Of a stretch of DNA of 64,000 bases, positions 44,952 through 54,700 are shown piece by piece (positions within the stretch are counted from its first letter, which is position 1; each line of letters starts with the position of its first letter). The position numbers and the translations under genes were made by a program. The notes below the pieces were generated by a model. The model was given only the letters and a program-made list of their open reading frames with translations. It did no database searches and was not told the origin of the DNA. Source of the stretch: Crocinitomicaceae bacterium (GTDB lineage Bacteria > Bacteroidota > Bacteroidia > Flavobacteriales_D > Crocinitomicaceae); assembly GCA_028689775.1 (NCBI GenBank), contig JAQVCM010000002.1, forward strand, positions 1 to 64,000. The letters are read 5' to 3'.

Positions 44952-45347
44952 TTAATACTCCTCTTCCTCATCATCAGCCCAATCTAGGAAGCTTTCGATG
45001 TCGTTTAAATCGTGTTTATTAGGACGACCAGTTCCGTACTGACGGTAGCCACTTTGTGCCAACTGATACATTTTGAATTTTTCAATTTCTGTTTCAGGAG
45101 TTGTATCCACAATATAATTTTCAACCAATTTAGGTCCAACCCTTTTATCCAATAAATCAAGGATTTTATACGTGAAAACTGCTGTGTTTTTATACACATA
45201 AACGACGTCGCCAACCTTTGGTTCTCGAGCAGGTTTTACTTGTGCTTGATTCAATTTCACTTTACCTTTTGAAATCAATTCCGCAGCTTGGGATCGGGTT
45301 TTAGCAATTCGTACCGACCAAACGAATTTATCAAATCTACAAGCCAT
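44952..45347 (-). CDS. S4-domain RNA-binding protein (Hsp15/HslR-like)
   Basis: 131 residues. N-terminal S4 domain (about 3-60: RFDKFVWSVRIAKTRSQAAE, LISKGKVKLNQAQV, KVGDVVYVYKNTAVFTYKIL), then an acidic C-terminus (SFLDWADDEEEEY). Hsp15-type proteins bind stalled 50S-tRNA complexes after heat shock; here that is inferred from domain and length. Its start overlaps the end of the MmcQ-type gene by 11 bp. Confidence 0.85.
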   Translation of the reverse strand: MACRFDKFVWSVRIAKTRSQAAELISKGKVKLNQAQVKPAREPKVGDVVYVYKNTAVFTYKILDLLDKRVGPKLVENYIVDTTPETEIEKFKMYQLAQSGYRQYGTGRPNKHDLNDIESFLDWADDEEEEY

Positions 45348-45681
45348 TTTGAAGTTTTTTAGGGAGCGATTTTACAACCAATTCATACGAATGAAGTATC
45401 AAATCTCGAATAAGTGAATCATCTAAATCTTGATCGAGACCTACTGAATTCCAGTGTTTTTTGTTCATGTGATAGCCTGGAAGAATTGCCGAATGCAGTT
45501 CTCTCAATTCGATTGCTCTTTCCGGATCACATTTCAAATTGATGTACGTCGCTTTTTCCACGTCGATCAAGGCATAAATCTTACCCATCACTTTCATCGC
45601 CAAGGTATTTTCATCAAAAGGAAAATCTTGAATTGATCCTTTTAATCCAGCACAGTAATTTAATATCGAATCAAGATTCAT
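45337..45681 (-). CDS. MmcQ/YjbR family protein
   Basis: About 114 residues from the ATG at 45681; the longer frame to 45732 adds a spurious hydrophobic stretch. Conserved family features: PFDENTLAMKVMGKIYALID, NLKCDPERAIELRELHSAIL, the GYHMNKKHWNSV motif and a C-terminal LIRDLILHSYELVVKSLPKK. CyaY-like fold, described as DNA-binding in this family; actual role uncertain. Probably co-transcribed with the overlapping S4-domain gene. Confidence 0.85.
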   Translation of the reverse strand: MNLDSILNYCAGLKGSIQDFPFDENTLAMKVMGKIYALIDVEKATYINLKCDPERAIELRELHSAILPGYHMNKKHWNSVGLDQDLDDSLIRDLILHSYELVVKSLPKKLQNGL

Positions 45682-45758
45682 AAATGTAAAAATTGAGTTA
45701 ACAAATATAACGAAAGTAAATTGGATAGACATCTTCGAAAATCATTCAATAATAAGCT

Positions 45759-45766
45759 TAATTTTG
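45759..45766 (+). promoter_or_regulatory. -7 element of ispG
   Basis: TAATTTTG, fitting TAnnTTTG, 26 bp before the ATG at 45792. Confidence 0.4.
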
Positions 45767-45791
45767 TGATACAATTTTAAACTTCAAATGC

Positions 45792-47714
45792 ATGGATTCT
45801 AGATTGAACCAATATTGTCTTGACCTTTTCAACCGTAAAAGATACGTAACCAGAGAAATCACGGTCGGAAAATTAAAGATGGGAGGAAACCAACCCATTC
45901 GCGTTCAGTCCATGACGACTGCCGATACGATGGACACTCAAAAATCCATTGACGAATCCATTCGCATGATTGACGCTGGATGCGAGTTAGTTCGACTGAC
46001 AGCACCAAGCATCAAAGAGGCAAAAAACTTAGGCGTTATCAAAACCAAATTGAATGAATTGGGTTACAATGCACCTTTGGTTGCCGACATTCATTTTACG
46101 CCAAACGCAGCAGAAGTTGCAGCGCAATTGATTGAGAAAGTTCGTGTGAATCCAGGAAACTATGCGGATAAAAAGAAGTTCGAAGAATTTGACTTTACAG
46201 ATGAAGGCTATCAAGCTGAATTGGTTCGTATAGAAAAGAAATTTAGACCATTGGTAGAGATCTGCAAAGCAAATAATACAGCAATGCGAATTGGAACCAA
46301 TCACGGATCTTTATCCGACAGAATCTTAAGTCGTTTTGGCGATACACCGAAAGGAATGGTTGAATCTGCAATGGAATTCTTGCGCATTTGCAAACAAATG
46401 GATTTCAATGAGTTGGTTATTTCTATGAAAGCAAGCAACACGCTTGTCATGGTTCAAGCTTACAGACTCTTGGTTCACACCATGGAGAAAGAAGGAATGA
46501 ATTATCCTTTGCATTTAGGTGTTACAGAAGCCGGAGACGGCGAGGATGGCCGTATCAAGTCAGCAGTTGGAATTGGCGCATTATTGGAGGATGGACTTGG
46601 AGATACCATTCGTGTATCGTTAACAGAAGATCCTGAATTTGAGATTCCTGTAGCTAGAAAATTAATAGAAAAATTTAGTTCAACTAACAATTTAAAACTA
46701 ATTGAAACCGATTTAGAAATTCAATATAATCCGTTTGAACACGAACGCAGAGAAACAGTTCAAAACAAAAACATAGGAGGGAAGAGCGTTCCAGTTGTTT
46801 TTGCTGACTTGTCAAATAAACAAGAAGTTCAACCCATCAATTTCTACGGATTTGGATATAATTATTCAATTCCTCTCGATAAATGGACAATGCAAGATTT
46901 AGCAGCTGATTACGTTTTCTTGGGTGATACCGCTTTGAATTTTGAAATTCCTGGAACTTTAGGTGCTGTGTTCAATTATGAAAAATGGAATTCAAATTAC
47001 CGCACTAAAAAGCATACATTTCCATATTTAAAATCGACGGATTTAGATCGTAAAAAAGATCTGCCAAAGACGTATTTTATTGAATTTCAGGCAGAAGAAC
47101 TAAATACTGAACTGATTAAAAAACACGAAAATGCAGTTTTAGTGATCAATTCAGCTTATAGTAACAAAACACAATTGTATCGATACGCCAGAACAATCCT
47201 AGATCACGAAGGAATTAAGAATCCAGTAGTACTTAAATACAATTCCACTGAAAAAGATTTAGAAACTGTTCAGCTTCACGTTTCAAGTGATGCAGGAAAT
47301 CAGTTTTTAGATGGTTTTGGAGATGGTATCTGGATTTCTAGCGCATTACCAACAGTGGAAGTGAACTCCATGTCATTCGGTATCTTACAAGCTACTAGAA
47401 CTCGTATTTCTAAAACAGAATACATCTCTTGTCCTTCTTGCGGTAGAACACTTTTCGATTTACAAGAAACAACTGCAAAAATCAGAAGTAAAACTTCTCA
47501 CTTAAAAGGTTTGAAGATCGGAATCATGGGTTGTATTGTAAATGGTCCTGGAGAAATGGCCGATGCAGATTATGGATATGTTGGAACGGGTATTGGAAAA
47601 ATTCATTTGTACAAAGAAAAAACCATCGTTCGTAAAAATGTTCCTGAATCAGAAGCGGTAGATGCCTTAATTGATTTGATCAAAGAAAACAACGATTGGG
47701 TTGACCCAATCTAA
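45792..47714 (+). CDS. ispG: 4-hydroxy-3-methylbut-2-enyl-diphosphate synthase, long form
   Basis: 640 residues against ~370 in E. coli: the TIM barrel (IRVQSMTTADTMDTQKSIDE near the start, LVADIHF, RVNPGNYADKKKF, LHLGVTEAGDGEDGRIKSAV) is followed by a ~250-residue insert (about 300-540) found in plants, Chlamydia and Bacteroidota. The Fe-S domain follows with Cys547, Cys550 and Cys581 and Glu588 (SCPSCGRTLFD, GCIVNGPGEM). It performs the penultimate MEP-pathway step with a [4Fe-4S] cluster. Single gene with a strong terminator behind. Confidence 0.93.
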   Translation: MDSRLNQYCLDLFNRKRYVTREITVGKLKMGGNQPIRVQSMTTADTMDTQKSIDESIRMIDAGCELVRLTAPSIKEAKNLGVIKTKLNELGYNAPLVADIHFTPNAAEVAAQLIEKVRVNPGNYADKKKFEEFDFTDEGYQAELVRIEKKFRPLVEICKANNTAMRIGTNHGSLSDRILSRFGDTPKGMVESAMEFLRICKQMDFNELVISMKASNTLVMVQAYRLLVHTMEKEGMNYPLHLGVTEAGDGEDGRIKSAVGIGALLEDGLGDTIRVSLTEDPEFEIPVARKLIEKFSSTNNLKLIETDLEIQYNPFEHERRETVQNKNIGGKSVPVVFADLSNKQEVQPINFYGFGYNYSIPLDKWTMQDLAADYVFLGDTALNFEIPGTLGAVFNYEKWNSNYRTKKHTFPYLKSTDLDRKKDLPKTYFIEFQAEELNTELIKKHENAVLVINSAYSNKTQLYRYARTILDHEGIKNPVVLKYNSTEKDLETVQLHVSSDAGNQFLDGFGDGIWISSALPTVEVNSMSFGILQATRTRISKTEYISCPSCGRTLFDLQETTAKIRSKTSHLKGLKIGIMGCIVNGPGEMADADYGYVGTGIGKIHLYKEKTIVRKNVPESEAVDALIDLIKENNDWVDPI

Positions 47715-47724
47715 GAAAATTTAT

Positions 47725-47761
47725 TTTTCGGAGTTAGGATTTAGAATCCGAACTCCGAAAA
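47725..47761 (+). terminator. terminator after ispG
   Basis: TTTTCGGAGTT pairs with AACTCCGAAAA (11 bp); after one mismatch GGATT/AATCC extends the stem around loop TAG. Bidirectional in form. The remaining 265 bp to the next gene hold another hairpin (47929-47960) and nothing coding. Confidence 0.88.
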
Positions 47762-47928
47762 GTAAATTATAATTCTATAATCTGATTTCTGTTTCTGCTA
47801 ATACAAATCGAAGTTAAAGCGAAACGATCTGAAAAATAATTTTTCTTTAAATATTTTAACCTTGACCTTCGCATTCACCAGCCCAAAGTCCAAACGAAAT
47901 TTCAATAAAACTCTCCCAAAACAAAAAA

Positions 47929-47960
47929 ACACGTCAATTTGTTAAAAATTTCACGTGTTT
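47929..47960 (-). terminator. probable terminator of the methyltransferase gene
   Basis: On the minus strand AAAACACGTGAAATTTTTAA pairs with AAATTGACGTGTTTTTTT, giving a stem with one unpaired base, followed by a T run. It lies 66 bp after the stop at 48027. Confidence 0.5.
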
Positions 47961-48026
47961 TAATCGCATATCACGACATTGGACTATAGATTGTAATGTA
48001 GCTAAAGAAAAGAACTCTTAAATCGC

Positions 48027-48905
48027 TTATTTCTTCTTGAAAACATAGATTTGAGAACTATAACCGTCCTTTTTTGAATTTAAATTAGATTTCAAACCGT
48101 TTAGAACACCAGAAACAATATTTCCGTTTTTATATTTCTCAGAAAGCATGCTGACATAATATGAATCAAATTTCATTGGTAAAACTTCTTTACACACTAA
48201 ATCATATTTGGACATCAAGTTCACAATCGTTTCTTTTTGGAAATGGTATAAGTGACGAGGCACATCATACGCTGCCCACATTTCTTTATAATTTTGAGCA
48301 TCCTTGGAAGACATGTTTGGAACAGCAATTATTAAAACTCCATCAGGTTTTAATACACGAACCAATTCTACTACATCTCTTTTTAAATGATAAACGTGTT
48401 CCAACACGTGCCACATCGTGATGACATCTTTCGAATTATCCTCAATCTTGAATAAATCATCCAAAGGATCTAAGTGAATTGAAAAATTACTTTGGGCAAA
48501 ATCTTTAGCGTCTTGATCAGGCTCTAATCCTTGAACTTTCCAACCTGCATTTTTACACACATTCAAAAAATGTCCCGTTCCAGCACCAACGTCTAACAAA
48601 TCCTTTCCTTTAGAAAGCCGTGCTATTAGCTTTAGTTTTCTTTGAAGTGTAATGTTACGAACAAAATTGTAAGCTTTATTTACAATCCCACGGTTATTAG
48701 AAGAGTGGGAAATGTATTCATCACTTTTATAGTATTTCCCAATTTCACTTTCCTGTGGAATTGGATTCGTATAATGAAACCCACAAGAGGAGCAACGTAC
48801 CACATTGAACGTTTCTTTCGTAATCATGTGATCGGGAATCGTTAAAAACAATTCATTTTCTACTGCATCACAAACAGGACAATTTCTATAATTCAAATGT
48901 TCCAC
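48027..48905 (-). CDS. class I SAM-dependent methyltransferase with N-terminal zinc-like motif
   Basis: 292 residues. Two CxxC pairs at the N-terminus (Cys9/12 in RNCPVCD, Cys38/41 in RCSSCGFHY) suggest a zinc site. The Rossmann domain has motif I LLDVGAGTGHF (103-113), then GLEPD and MWHVLEHVY. This is the layout of Bacteroidota methyltransferases annotated near lipid or sugar modification; substrate unknown. Start: GTG at 48905, inside the near-perfect parS site, is the only reasonable start since an in-frame stop lies just upstream. It begins 6 bp after mnmG. Confidence 0.83.
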   Translation of the reverse strand: MEHLNYRNCPVCDAVENELFLTIPDHMITKETFNVVRCSSCGFHYTNPIPQESEIGKYYKSDEYISHSSNNRGIVNKAYNFVRNITLQRKLKLIARLSKGKDLLDVGAGTGHFLNVCKNAGWKVQGLEPDQDAKDFAQSNFSIHLDPLDDLFKIEDNSKDVITMWHVLEHVYHLKRDVVELVRVLKPDGVLIIAVPNMSSKDAQNYKEMWAAYDVPRHLYHFQKETIVNLMSKYDLVCKEVLPMKFDSYYVSMLSEKYKNGNIVSGVLNGLKSNLNSKKDGYSSQIYVFKKK

Positions 48906-48914
48906 GTGAAACTA
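48899..48914. promoter_or_regulatory. parS-like site 1 (15/16)
   Basis: tgttccacgtgaaact differs from the parS consensus TGTTNCACGTGAAACA only at the last base. It contains both the mnmG stop codon and the GTG start of the methyltransferase gene. Confidence 0.6.
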
Positions 48915-50783
48915 TTTTGCTAAATAAATTAATAATACGGATATATCACTCGGTGAAAGTCCACTAATACGAGAAGCTTGGCCAAGCGTAACAGGTCTCA
49001 AGTCATTTAATTTCTCACGAGCCTCCAAACTCAAACTAGCCAATTGTTTGTAATTAAAATCTTCAGGAATCTTTAAATCATCTAATTTTGAAAGCTTGTT
49101 TGCCATGTCCTGCTCGCGCTGAATATAACCATCATACTTCAACTGAATCTCCGTTTGAATTGGAATATCTTCATGTTGTTCTGAATACAAATCCAATAAA
49201 CGAACCAACTCTTCGGACGTTTCTTTCAACTCATTCAAACCGATAGCAGGACGCGTAATGAGACTCGACATTTTTACCTGCTGAGAAATAGGAGCAGAGC
49301 TTAATTTTTCCAAGACAGGATTAGCATGATCAGGTGTCACGCCCAGATTACGCAAATCACGTTTGAACTGTGCAACACCAGCGTTCTTCAACTCAACACG
49401 CTTCATAGCTTCATCATCAATCATTCCAATTGCATGCGCCAATGGCGTTAAACGAAGATCGGCATTATCTTGACGTAGCAAAATACGATACTCCGCTCTG
49501 CTGGTAAACATTCGGTATGGTTCTTTCGTACCTTTTGTAATCAAGTCATCTATCAACACCCCAATATAGGCATCACTTCGACTTAAAATAAACTCTGGTT
49601 TTTCATTGTTTTTTAAATGCGCATTAATTCCCGCCATCAAACCTTGACAAGCTGCTTCTTCATAACCAGTTGTTCCATTAATCTGACCGGCAAAATACAA
49701 ACCTTCCACTAACTTAGTTTCCAAGGTATGTTTTAACTGTGTAGGAGGGAAGTAATCATATTCAATTGCATAACCAGGACGGAACATTTTTGCTTGTTCG
49801 AAACCAGGAATCGTTTGCAAAGCTTGAAACTGAATCTCCTCAGGCAAAGAAGAACTAAATCCATTCACATAGATTTCACACGTATTCCAACCTTCAGGTT
49901 CAACGAAAATTTGGTGGCGATCGCGTTCCGCAAAACGATTTATTTTATCTTCAATACTTGGACAATATCTTGGACCACGACTTTGAATCGCACCATTGAA
50001 CATCGGCGAACGATCAAAACCTGTTCTCAAAACATCGTGTGTTGTTGTATTTGTATAGGTAATATGACAAGGTCTTTGTGTAGTCAAAGCTTTCGTATTT
50101 CCATAACTAAACTTAGACGGAACTTCATCTCCTGGTTCGATTTCCATTTTTGTATAATCCAAGGAGCGCCCATCGATACGAGGAGGCGTTCCAGTCTTCA
50201 TACGTCCAGACTCAAAACCCAATTGCTCTAAATCTTCTGTGATTCCAAAAGAAGCTTTTTCGCCCATCCTTCCACCACCAAATTGTTTCTCACCAAGGTG
50301 AATCAAGCCATTTAAGAATGTTCCCGCTGTAACAATCACCGACTTTGCATAAACATCAATTCCAAGAGCTGTTTTAACACCTTCAATCTTTCCTTCAGAA
50401 GCAATGATACCGGTTACAGAATCCTGCCAAAAATCAACATTAGGATTGCGCTCCAACAACAAACGCCATTGTTCAGCAAACATCATTCGATCATTCTGGG
50501 TTCTTGGAGACCACATTGCTGGTCCTTTCGACAAATTAAGCATTCGAAATTGAATTGCACTTAAATCACTGACGATCGCACTACCGCCACCTAGCGCATC
50601 AATTTCACGAACAATCTGTCCTTTTGCAACACCACCCATCGCTGGATTACAGCTCATTTGGGCAATGTTATTCATATTCATTGTTATCAAAAGCACAGAG
50701 CTTCCAAGTTTTGCAGCGGAATTTGCAGCTTCACAACCAGCGTGACCACCACCAACTACAACAACATCGTATTTTTTAAGCAT
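48912..50783 (-). CDS. mnmG: tRNA uridine 5-carboxymethylaminomethyl modification enzyme MnmG (GidA)
   Basis: 623 residues, normal length. N-terminal FAD site [20 protein letters not shown] (8-27), [40 protein letters not shown], and the C-terminal helical domain with [20 protein letters not shown] and [15 protein letters not shown] for MnmE/tRNA binding. With MnmE it forms cmnm5U34 in tRNAs. In many bacteria this gene lies near oriC; here two perfect parS-like sites sit directly upstream. Confidence 0.96.
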   Translation of the reverse strand: MLKKYDVVVVGGGHAGCEAANSAAKLGSSVLLITMNMNNIAQMSCNPAMGGVAKGQIVREIDALGGGSAIVSDLSAIQFRMLNLSKGPAMWSPRTQNDRMMFAEQWRLLLERNPNVDFWQDSVTGIIASEGKIEGVKTALGIDVYAKSVIVTAGTFLNGLIHLGEKQFGGGRMGEKASFGITEDLEQLGFESGRMKTGTPPRIDGRSLDYTKMEIEPGDEVPSKFSYGNTKALTTQRPCHITYTNTTTHDVLRTGFDRSPMFNGAIQSRGPRYCPSIEDKINRFAERDRHQIFVEPEGWNTCEIYVNGFSSSLPEEIQFQALQTIPGFEQAKMFRPGYAIEYDYFPPTQLKHTLETKLVEGLYFAGQINGTTGYEEAACQGLMAGINAHLKNNEKPEFILSRSDAYIGVLIDDLITKGTKEPYRMFTSRAEYRILLRQDNADLRLTPLAHAIGMIDDEAMKRVELKNAGVAQFKRDLRNLGVTPDHANPVLEKLSSAPISQQVKMSSLITRPAIGLNELKETSEELVRLLDLYSEQHEDIPIQTEIQLKYDGYIQREQDMANKLSKLDDLKIPEDFNYKQLASLSLEAREKLNDLRPVTLGQASRISGLSPSDISVLLIYLAK

Positions 50784-50793
50784 TTTTTAAATA

Positions 50794-50809
50794 TGTTTCA
50801 CGTGGAACA
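50794..50809. promoter_or_regulatory. parS-like site 2 (perfect)
   Basis: tgtttcacgtggaaca; its reverse complement TGTTCCACGTGAAACA fits TGTTNCACGTGAAACA completely. It lies 10 bp upstream of the mnmG start, in the leader. Confidence 0.75.
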
Positions 50810-50839
50810 AAGTTACACTGAAATGATTTTATAGAAGAA

Positions 50840-50855
50840 TGTTTCACGTGAAACA
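50840..50855. promoter_or_regulatory. parS-like site 3 (perfect palindrome)
   Basis: tgtttcacgtgaaaca, identical to the canonical ParB-binding palindrome, 30 bp from site 2 and just beyond the 3' end of ybeY. Confidence 0.8.
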
Positions 50856-50863
50856 TCAACAGA

Positions 50864-51277
50864 CTAAAGCAAGAGCAAAGCCTCAGATTCCTTTTCACGC
50901 ATGACAAGCTCCTCTTCAGGAGTCTTGTCAAGATAACCACAAAGATGAAGAATGCCGTGAATGATAACACGGTGTAATTCCTGCTCAAAAGTTACACTGA
51001 AGTACTTGGCGTTTTCAATAACACGCTCAACACTGATAAACAGATCACCAGAAACTAATCCATCTGAACAGTAGTCGAAAGTAATAATATCTGTGTAAAA
51101 ATCGTGATCCAGATGATCTTGATTAACCTTTAAAAGGAATTCATCGTTGCAGAAAACCAAAGTAATGTCAGACATCTCAAAATTTTCTAATTCAATTACC
51201 TTGGAAATCCAAGTACCAATTGTTTCTTCGGATAGGTTTAAATCTGAAGTTGATTCGTATGCTATATCAATCATCAA
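50864..51277 (-). CDS. ybeY: endoribonuclease YbeY (rRNA maturation)
   Basis: 137 residues. UPF0054 signature: ITFDYCSDGLVSGDLFISVE (about 65-84) and the metal motif HRVIIHGILHLCGYLDK with His107 and His111. The third ligand is Asp117 (GYLDKT) where most bacteria have His (GYDH); an Asp at this place is seen in other Bacteroidota. It acts in 16S rRNA 3' maturation and ribosome quality control. The start codon overlaps the stop of the upstream ATPase-domain gene (ATGA). Confidence 0.9.
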   Translation of the reverse strand: MMIDIAYESTSDLNLSEETIGTWISKVIELENFEMSDITLVFCNDEFLLKVNQDHLDHDFYTDIITFDYCSDGLVSGDLFISVERVIENAKYFSVTFEQELHRVIIHGILHLCGYLDKTPEEELVMREKESEALLLL

Positions 51278-51684
51278 GCTCGATTAAAATATAAATTAAC
51301 TACACTGCCACCATTATCAAAAATGACATCGTCGGCAAGATTTCGAATTAAGAAGATACCACGACCACTTTCTTTTTCAATATTCTCCGGTGCAGTTGGA
51401 TCTGGGAGATTATCATAATCAAAACCTTTTCCTTCATCAGAAACACAAAAGCAAAGTTGCTTGTCTAGTTGAATAACATCAACCCGAACAGAGGAGTCCG
51501 TATTGAAGGAGTTTCCGTGTATGACAGCATTATTTACAGCTTCTGTAACGGCAATTAAAATGTTTCCATACGAATCTTCGGATACATCTAAGTTTGCACA
51601 AACGCGATCAATCAAGGATTCGACAATTGAAACACTAGCAAGGTTAGATGGAACAATTAAATTTTCTATTGTCGTACTATTCAT
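51274..51684 (-). CDS. RsbW/SpoIIAB-like serine kinase or anti-sigma ATPase
   Basis: About 136 residues from the ATG at 51684; the longer frame to 51771 starts within the DUF4175 gene. GHKL ATPase boxes: N box LIAVTEAVNNAVIHGN, G1 VSDEGKGFD, G2 SGRGIFLIRNLADDV. This is the RsbW-type switch kinase fold without a sensor. The target is unknown; no anti-anti-sigma protein lies beside it. It sits between DUF4175 and ybeY, 22 bp after the former, in an order common in Flavobacteriia. Confidence 0.87.
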   Translation of the reverse strand: MNSTTIENLIVPSNLASVSIVESLIDRVCANLDVSEDSYGNILIAVTEAVNNAVIHGNSFNTDSSVRVDVIQLDKQLCFCVSDEGKGFDYDNLPDPTAPENIEKESGRGIFLIRNLADDVIFDNGGSVVNLYFNRA

Positions 51685-51706
51685 TATAATCAAATTACCA
51701 AATGTA

Positions 51707-54700
51707 TTATAAAACAGCGTTGAAATATTCACTTGCTTTGTCCTTGTAATACTTGCGATACATAGGATCAACCGTGCGAATCATTTCAATTTGTTTTAAC
51801 TTCTGTTGGTTATACTCATCAATTCGTTTTTGGTTACTTAAATTGAAATCTTTTCCTGATTTAGATTCCCGCTTCTCTTCAAATCCTCGCTCTAATAAAG
51901 CTTTCTCGCTTTCTAACAAACGAGTTAGAATGTTCTGCTGCCTGTTTAACATTTCTCTGGAAAAATTCTTTTTTAGCAAATCTTTCTCTTGCTTCTCTAA
52001 CTCATCAATGAGCGGATTTAGCGTGTTTCCCTGACCTTTTCCATCTTTGTTGAGTTCATTGCGCAATTGTTCGAGTCGTTGTCTAATAGCTGTCTGTTCG
52101 GCAACCATTTTGGAAATCTCTTTATTTCCCAATCCCGGAATAGGAGAGGAGCCGTCTTTGCCGTCTTGACCAGGAGAATTCCCGCCCGGTTTCTGACCTT
52201 TTTTCATTTGCTCCAATTGCTTTTTAAGCATTTCTTTCATGTCACCAGCTTCTTTACCATCATTTGGTTTTCCACCTTTACCTCCGGGTTTTTCACAAGC
52301 ACCATCGCCTTTCTTTTGCGATTTACTTTGCATGTCTTGTAAACTTTCATTCAACATCAACGCTAAATTATTGAAAGAAGTCATGGCAGATTGCAAGTGA
52401 ATCTGAAGAAAGCGTTGATTGCGGTCACCGATATCTTTCATACTTAAATCAAAGTTTTGTTTAATGTCAGAAAGCTCTTTGTCAATGAAAGAAGAAATTT
52501 GCGGCTGACGTTTTGCCAATGCATACAGGCTATCTGCTACAATTTTACTATCATCCATCAAGGTGCGTTGTCTTCTTCCTAACGTTCTAAAATACGGATC
52601 ATTGGTGCGTGTCTTGCCAAACTGAGTAAACGTATCTTCTTGATTAAAACTCATCGTCATCAGGTTCTTTAAGATCATTCGTAACAACGTCATATCTTCT
52701 TCGTCTTGTTCTGCACTTGAAGATTCTTGCATCAATTCTAATTCCTTGGCAATCTTTTCCATTTTATCGGCTGCGGACTTTTGACTCTCACCAGCCTTGC
52801 TGTTTTTGCCTTTATCTAAATTCTCTTTGGCAGACTTCAATTCATCACTGGTCTCTTTTTTGAGCTCTTCCTGATCGCCTAAATTCATGGGGCGCTCCAA
52901 TTGCTCGTTCATCTCTTTGAGTTTGTTCAGGTCATCTTTAACTTGCTCAAATCTATTGTCGATGTCTTTTTGCTTTTCGATCAATTGTTCTTTTGGTAGT
53001 GATTTTTCTTCCGTTTGCTTTTTTAAATCCAACTGTTCTTTCCCTAGTTTTTGAAGTGATTTTTCAATGTCGTCTATCTTTTCGTTGACTTGCATTTTCT
53101 TCAAAAGCTCTAAACTTCGATCCAATTGTTTTTTCATGTCTTCGGACTTGTTGTTCAATTTTTCCAACTTTTCATTGATAGAATTCTTGTCTTGCGCTTT
53201 CATTAAATCTTCCAATTGTTTGAGCAGATCTTTCAACTCATCGTCCATCACTTCATCCAATAACTTTTGCAATAAATCTTGTTTTTCAAGAAGCTCCTTA
53301 TCCAATTCAGAAAGCTGATTTTTTTCTTGCAAACTCTCATTCATTTTCATCTGCAATTGTTCAAGTGTTTTCTCCAATGAATTTTGTTCCTCTTTAAGCT
53401 GATTCAATTTATTCATTTTGTCCCAATCAGCAGATTTAGAATTCATCATGTCTTTTTTCAATTTCTGAATGTTCTTTTGAAATTCTGCGGCTTTTTTAAT
53501 AACTTCATCTAGCTCTTTCTTGTTCAAAGCTTGATCCTCATCACGCTTCTCATTTAGTTCATCCAAAGAAGGAAGTTGATAGGTGAAAACAGAAGACTTA
53601 GAAGATTTGGCTCCATTGACTCCATCGTTGTCAGAAACAACAAAGTAATATTCAATTTTATCATTCAGACTTAAATTTTCACGTCTAAAATCAACAGCGT
53701 GAGAAAAATTCATAGAAGTACCAAACGTTTTAATAACCGAAACCTTCTGAGAAACTTCAGAGCCATTTTCTTTGATGATCTTATACACAAAGTACAAACT
53801 CGTTAAACCGTGATCGTCAGAAATGGTTCCTTCAAAAAAGCGAATCGCCGCAGAAATACTATCCAAAGACTCTTGAACTGAGACAACAGGAAATTCATCT
53901 TTGATGACGTTTATTTGATACGAAGTAGAGTCCGTGGTTTTTGAAAATTGATTGTGCAATACAATCGAAAGTTGATCAGATTGTCTGAATTTTTTAGAAA
54001 ACTTAAAACTTTCCTGCGGATAACTTTTTTTAGAACTTAACCAATTGACCTCAATCTTACTGGTGTTTTTTGCAGCAAGTATCCATTCAACATCCGTTCC
54101 TTCAGGAATCTCGATGTCTGCAACATTCGCGATGACTTCATTTTTTTGCCCGAGATAAGCAGGATAATTTAAACGCGCCTCCATACGTCCAATAATCGAT
54201 TTGGGGTTAATTTTTAACGTGTAGGTTTTACTAACAAATCCATTCCCTTCAAAATAGAAAGTCGTATTTTCTTTCAGTCTTCGCAGGATATAAAATGACT
54301 CGATTTTAGAAGCTTTACTCATCAAAAATTTACCTTGAGAGCTTACCAAATAGACATTTTGAGGCAAATCAGAACCCTTTAATTTCAAATCCACTTTATA
54401 GTCTTGACCTTCTTCCAATTCAATTAAAGAAGAGTTTAAAACAAACTCAAAAGGTGCTTCGGGTTTAAACTCTTGTCGGTAATTGACAACCCGTTCGGAT
54501 CCCTGTTTCAATACATTTGGAAAAATAAAAGCAATCAACAGAAAGACCAGTGCAACAGGAAGAACATACTTCACATAAATCATGTTCTTTTTAAAATCAA
54601 TACCTGAACTAAAAGGAACGACCGTCAAAGATTTTGAACGTTGAATAACACTTGCACGAATTAATTCATAGTTGGTGCTTTGATCAGAAACATCATTTAA

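Noticed and set aside
45188-45200. TTATACACA, a DnaA-box-like 9-mer
   Set aside because: A single copy inside the S4-protein coding sequence; no cluster, so no origin claim.
47946-47962. tttcacgtgtttt as another parS site
   Set aside because: Only the left half matches the consensus; it is explained by the terminator hairpin of the methyltransferase gene.
50776-50988. 70-residue minus-strand frame across the parS sites
   Set aside because: It overlaps ybeY in another frame and has no family features; the parS sites explain the region better.
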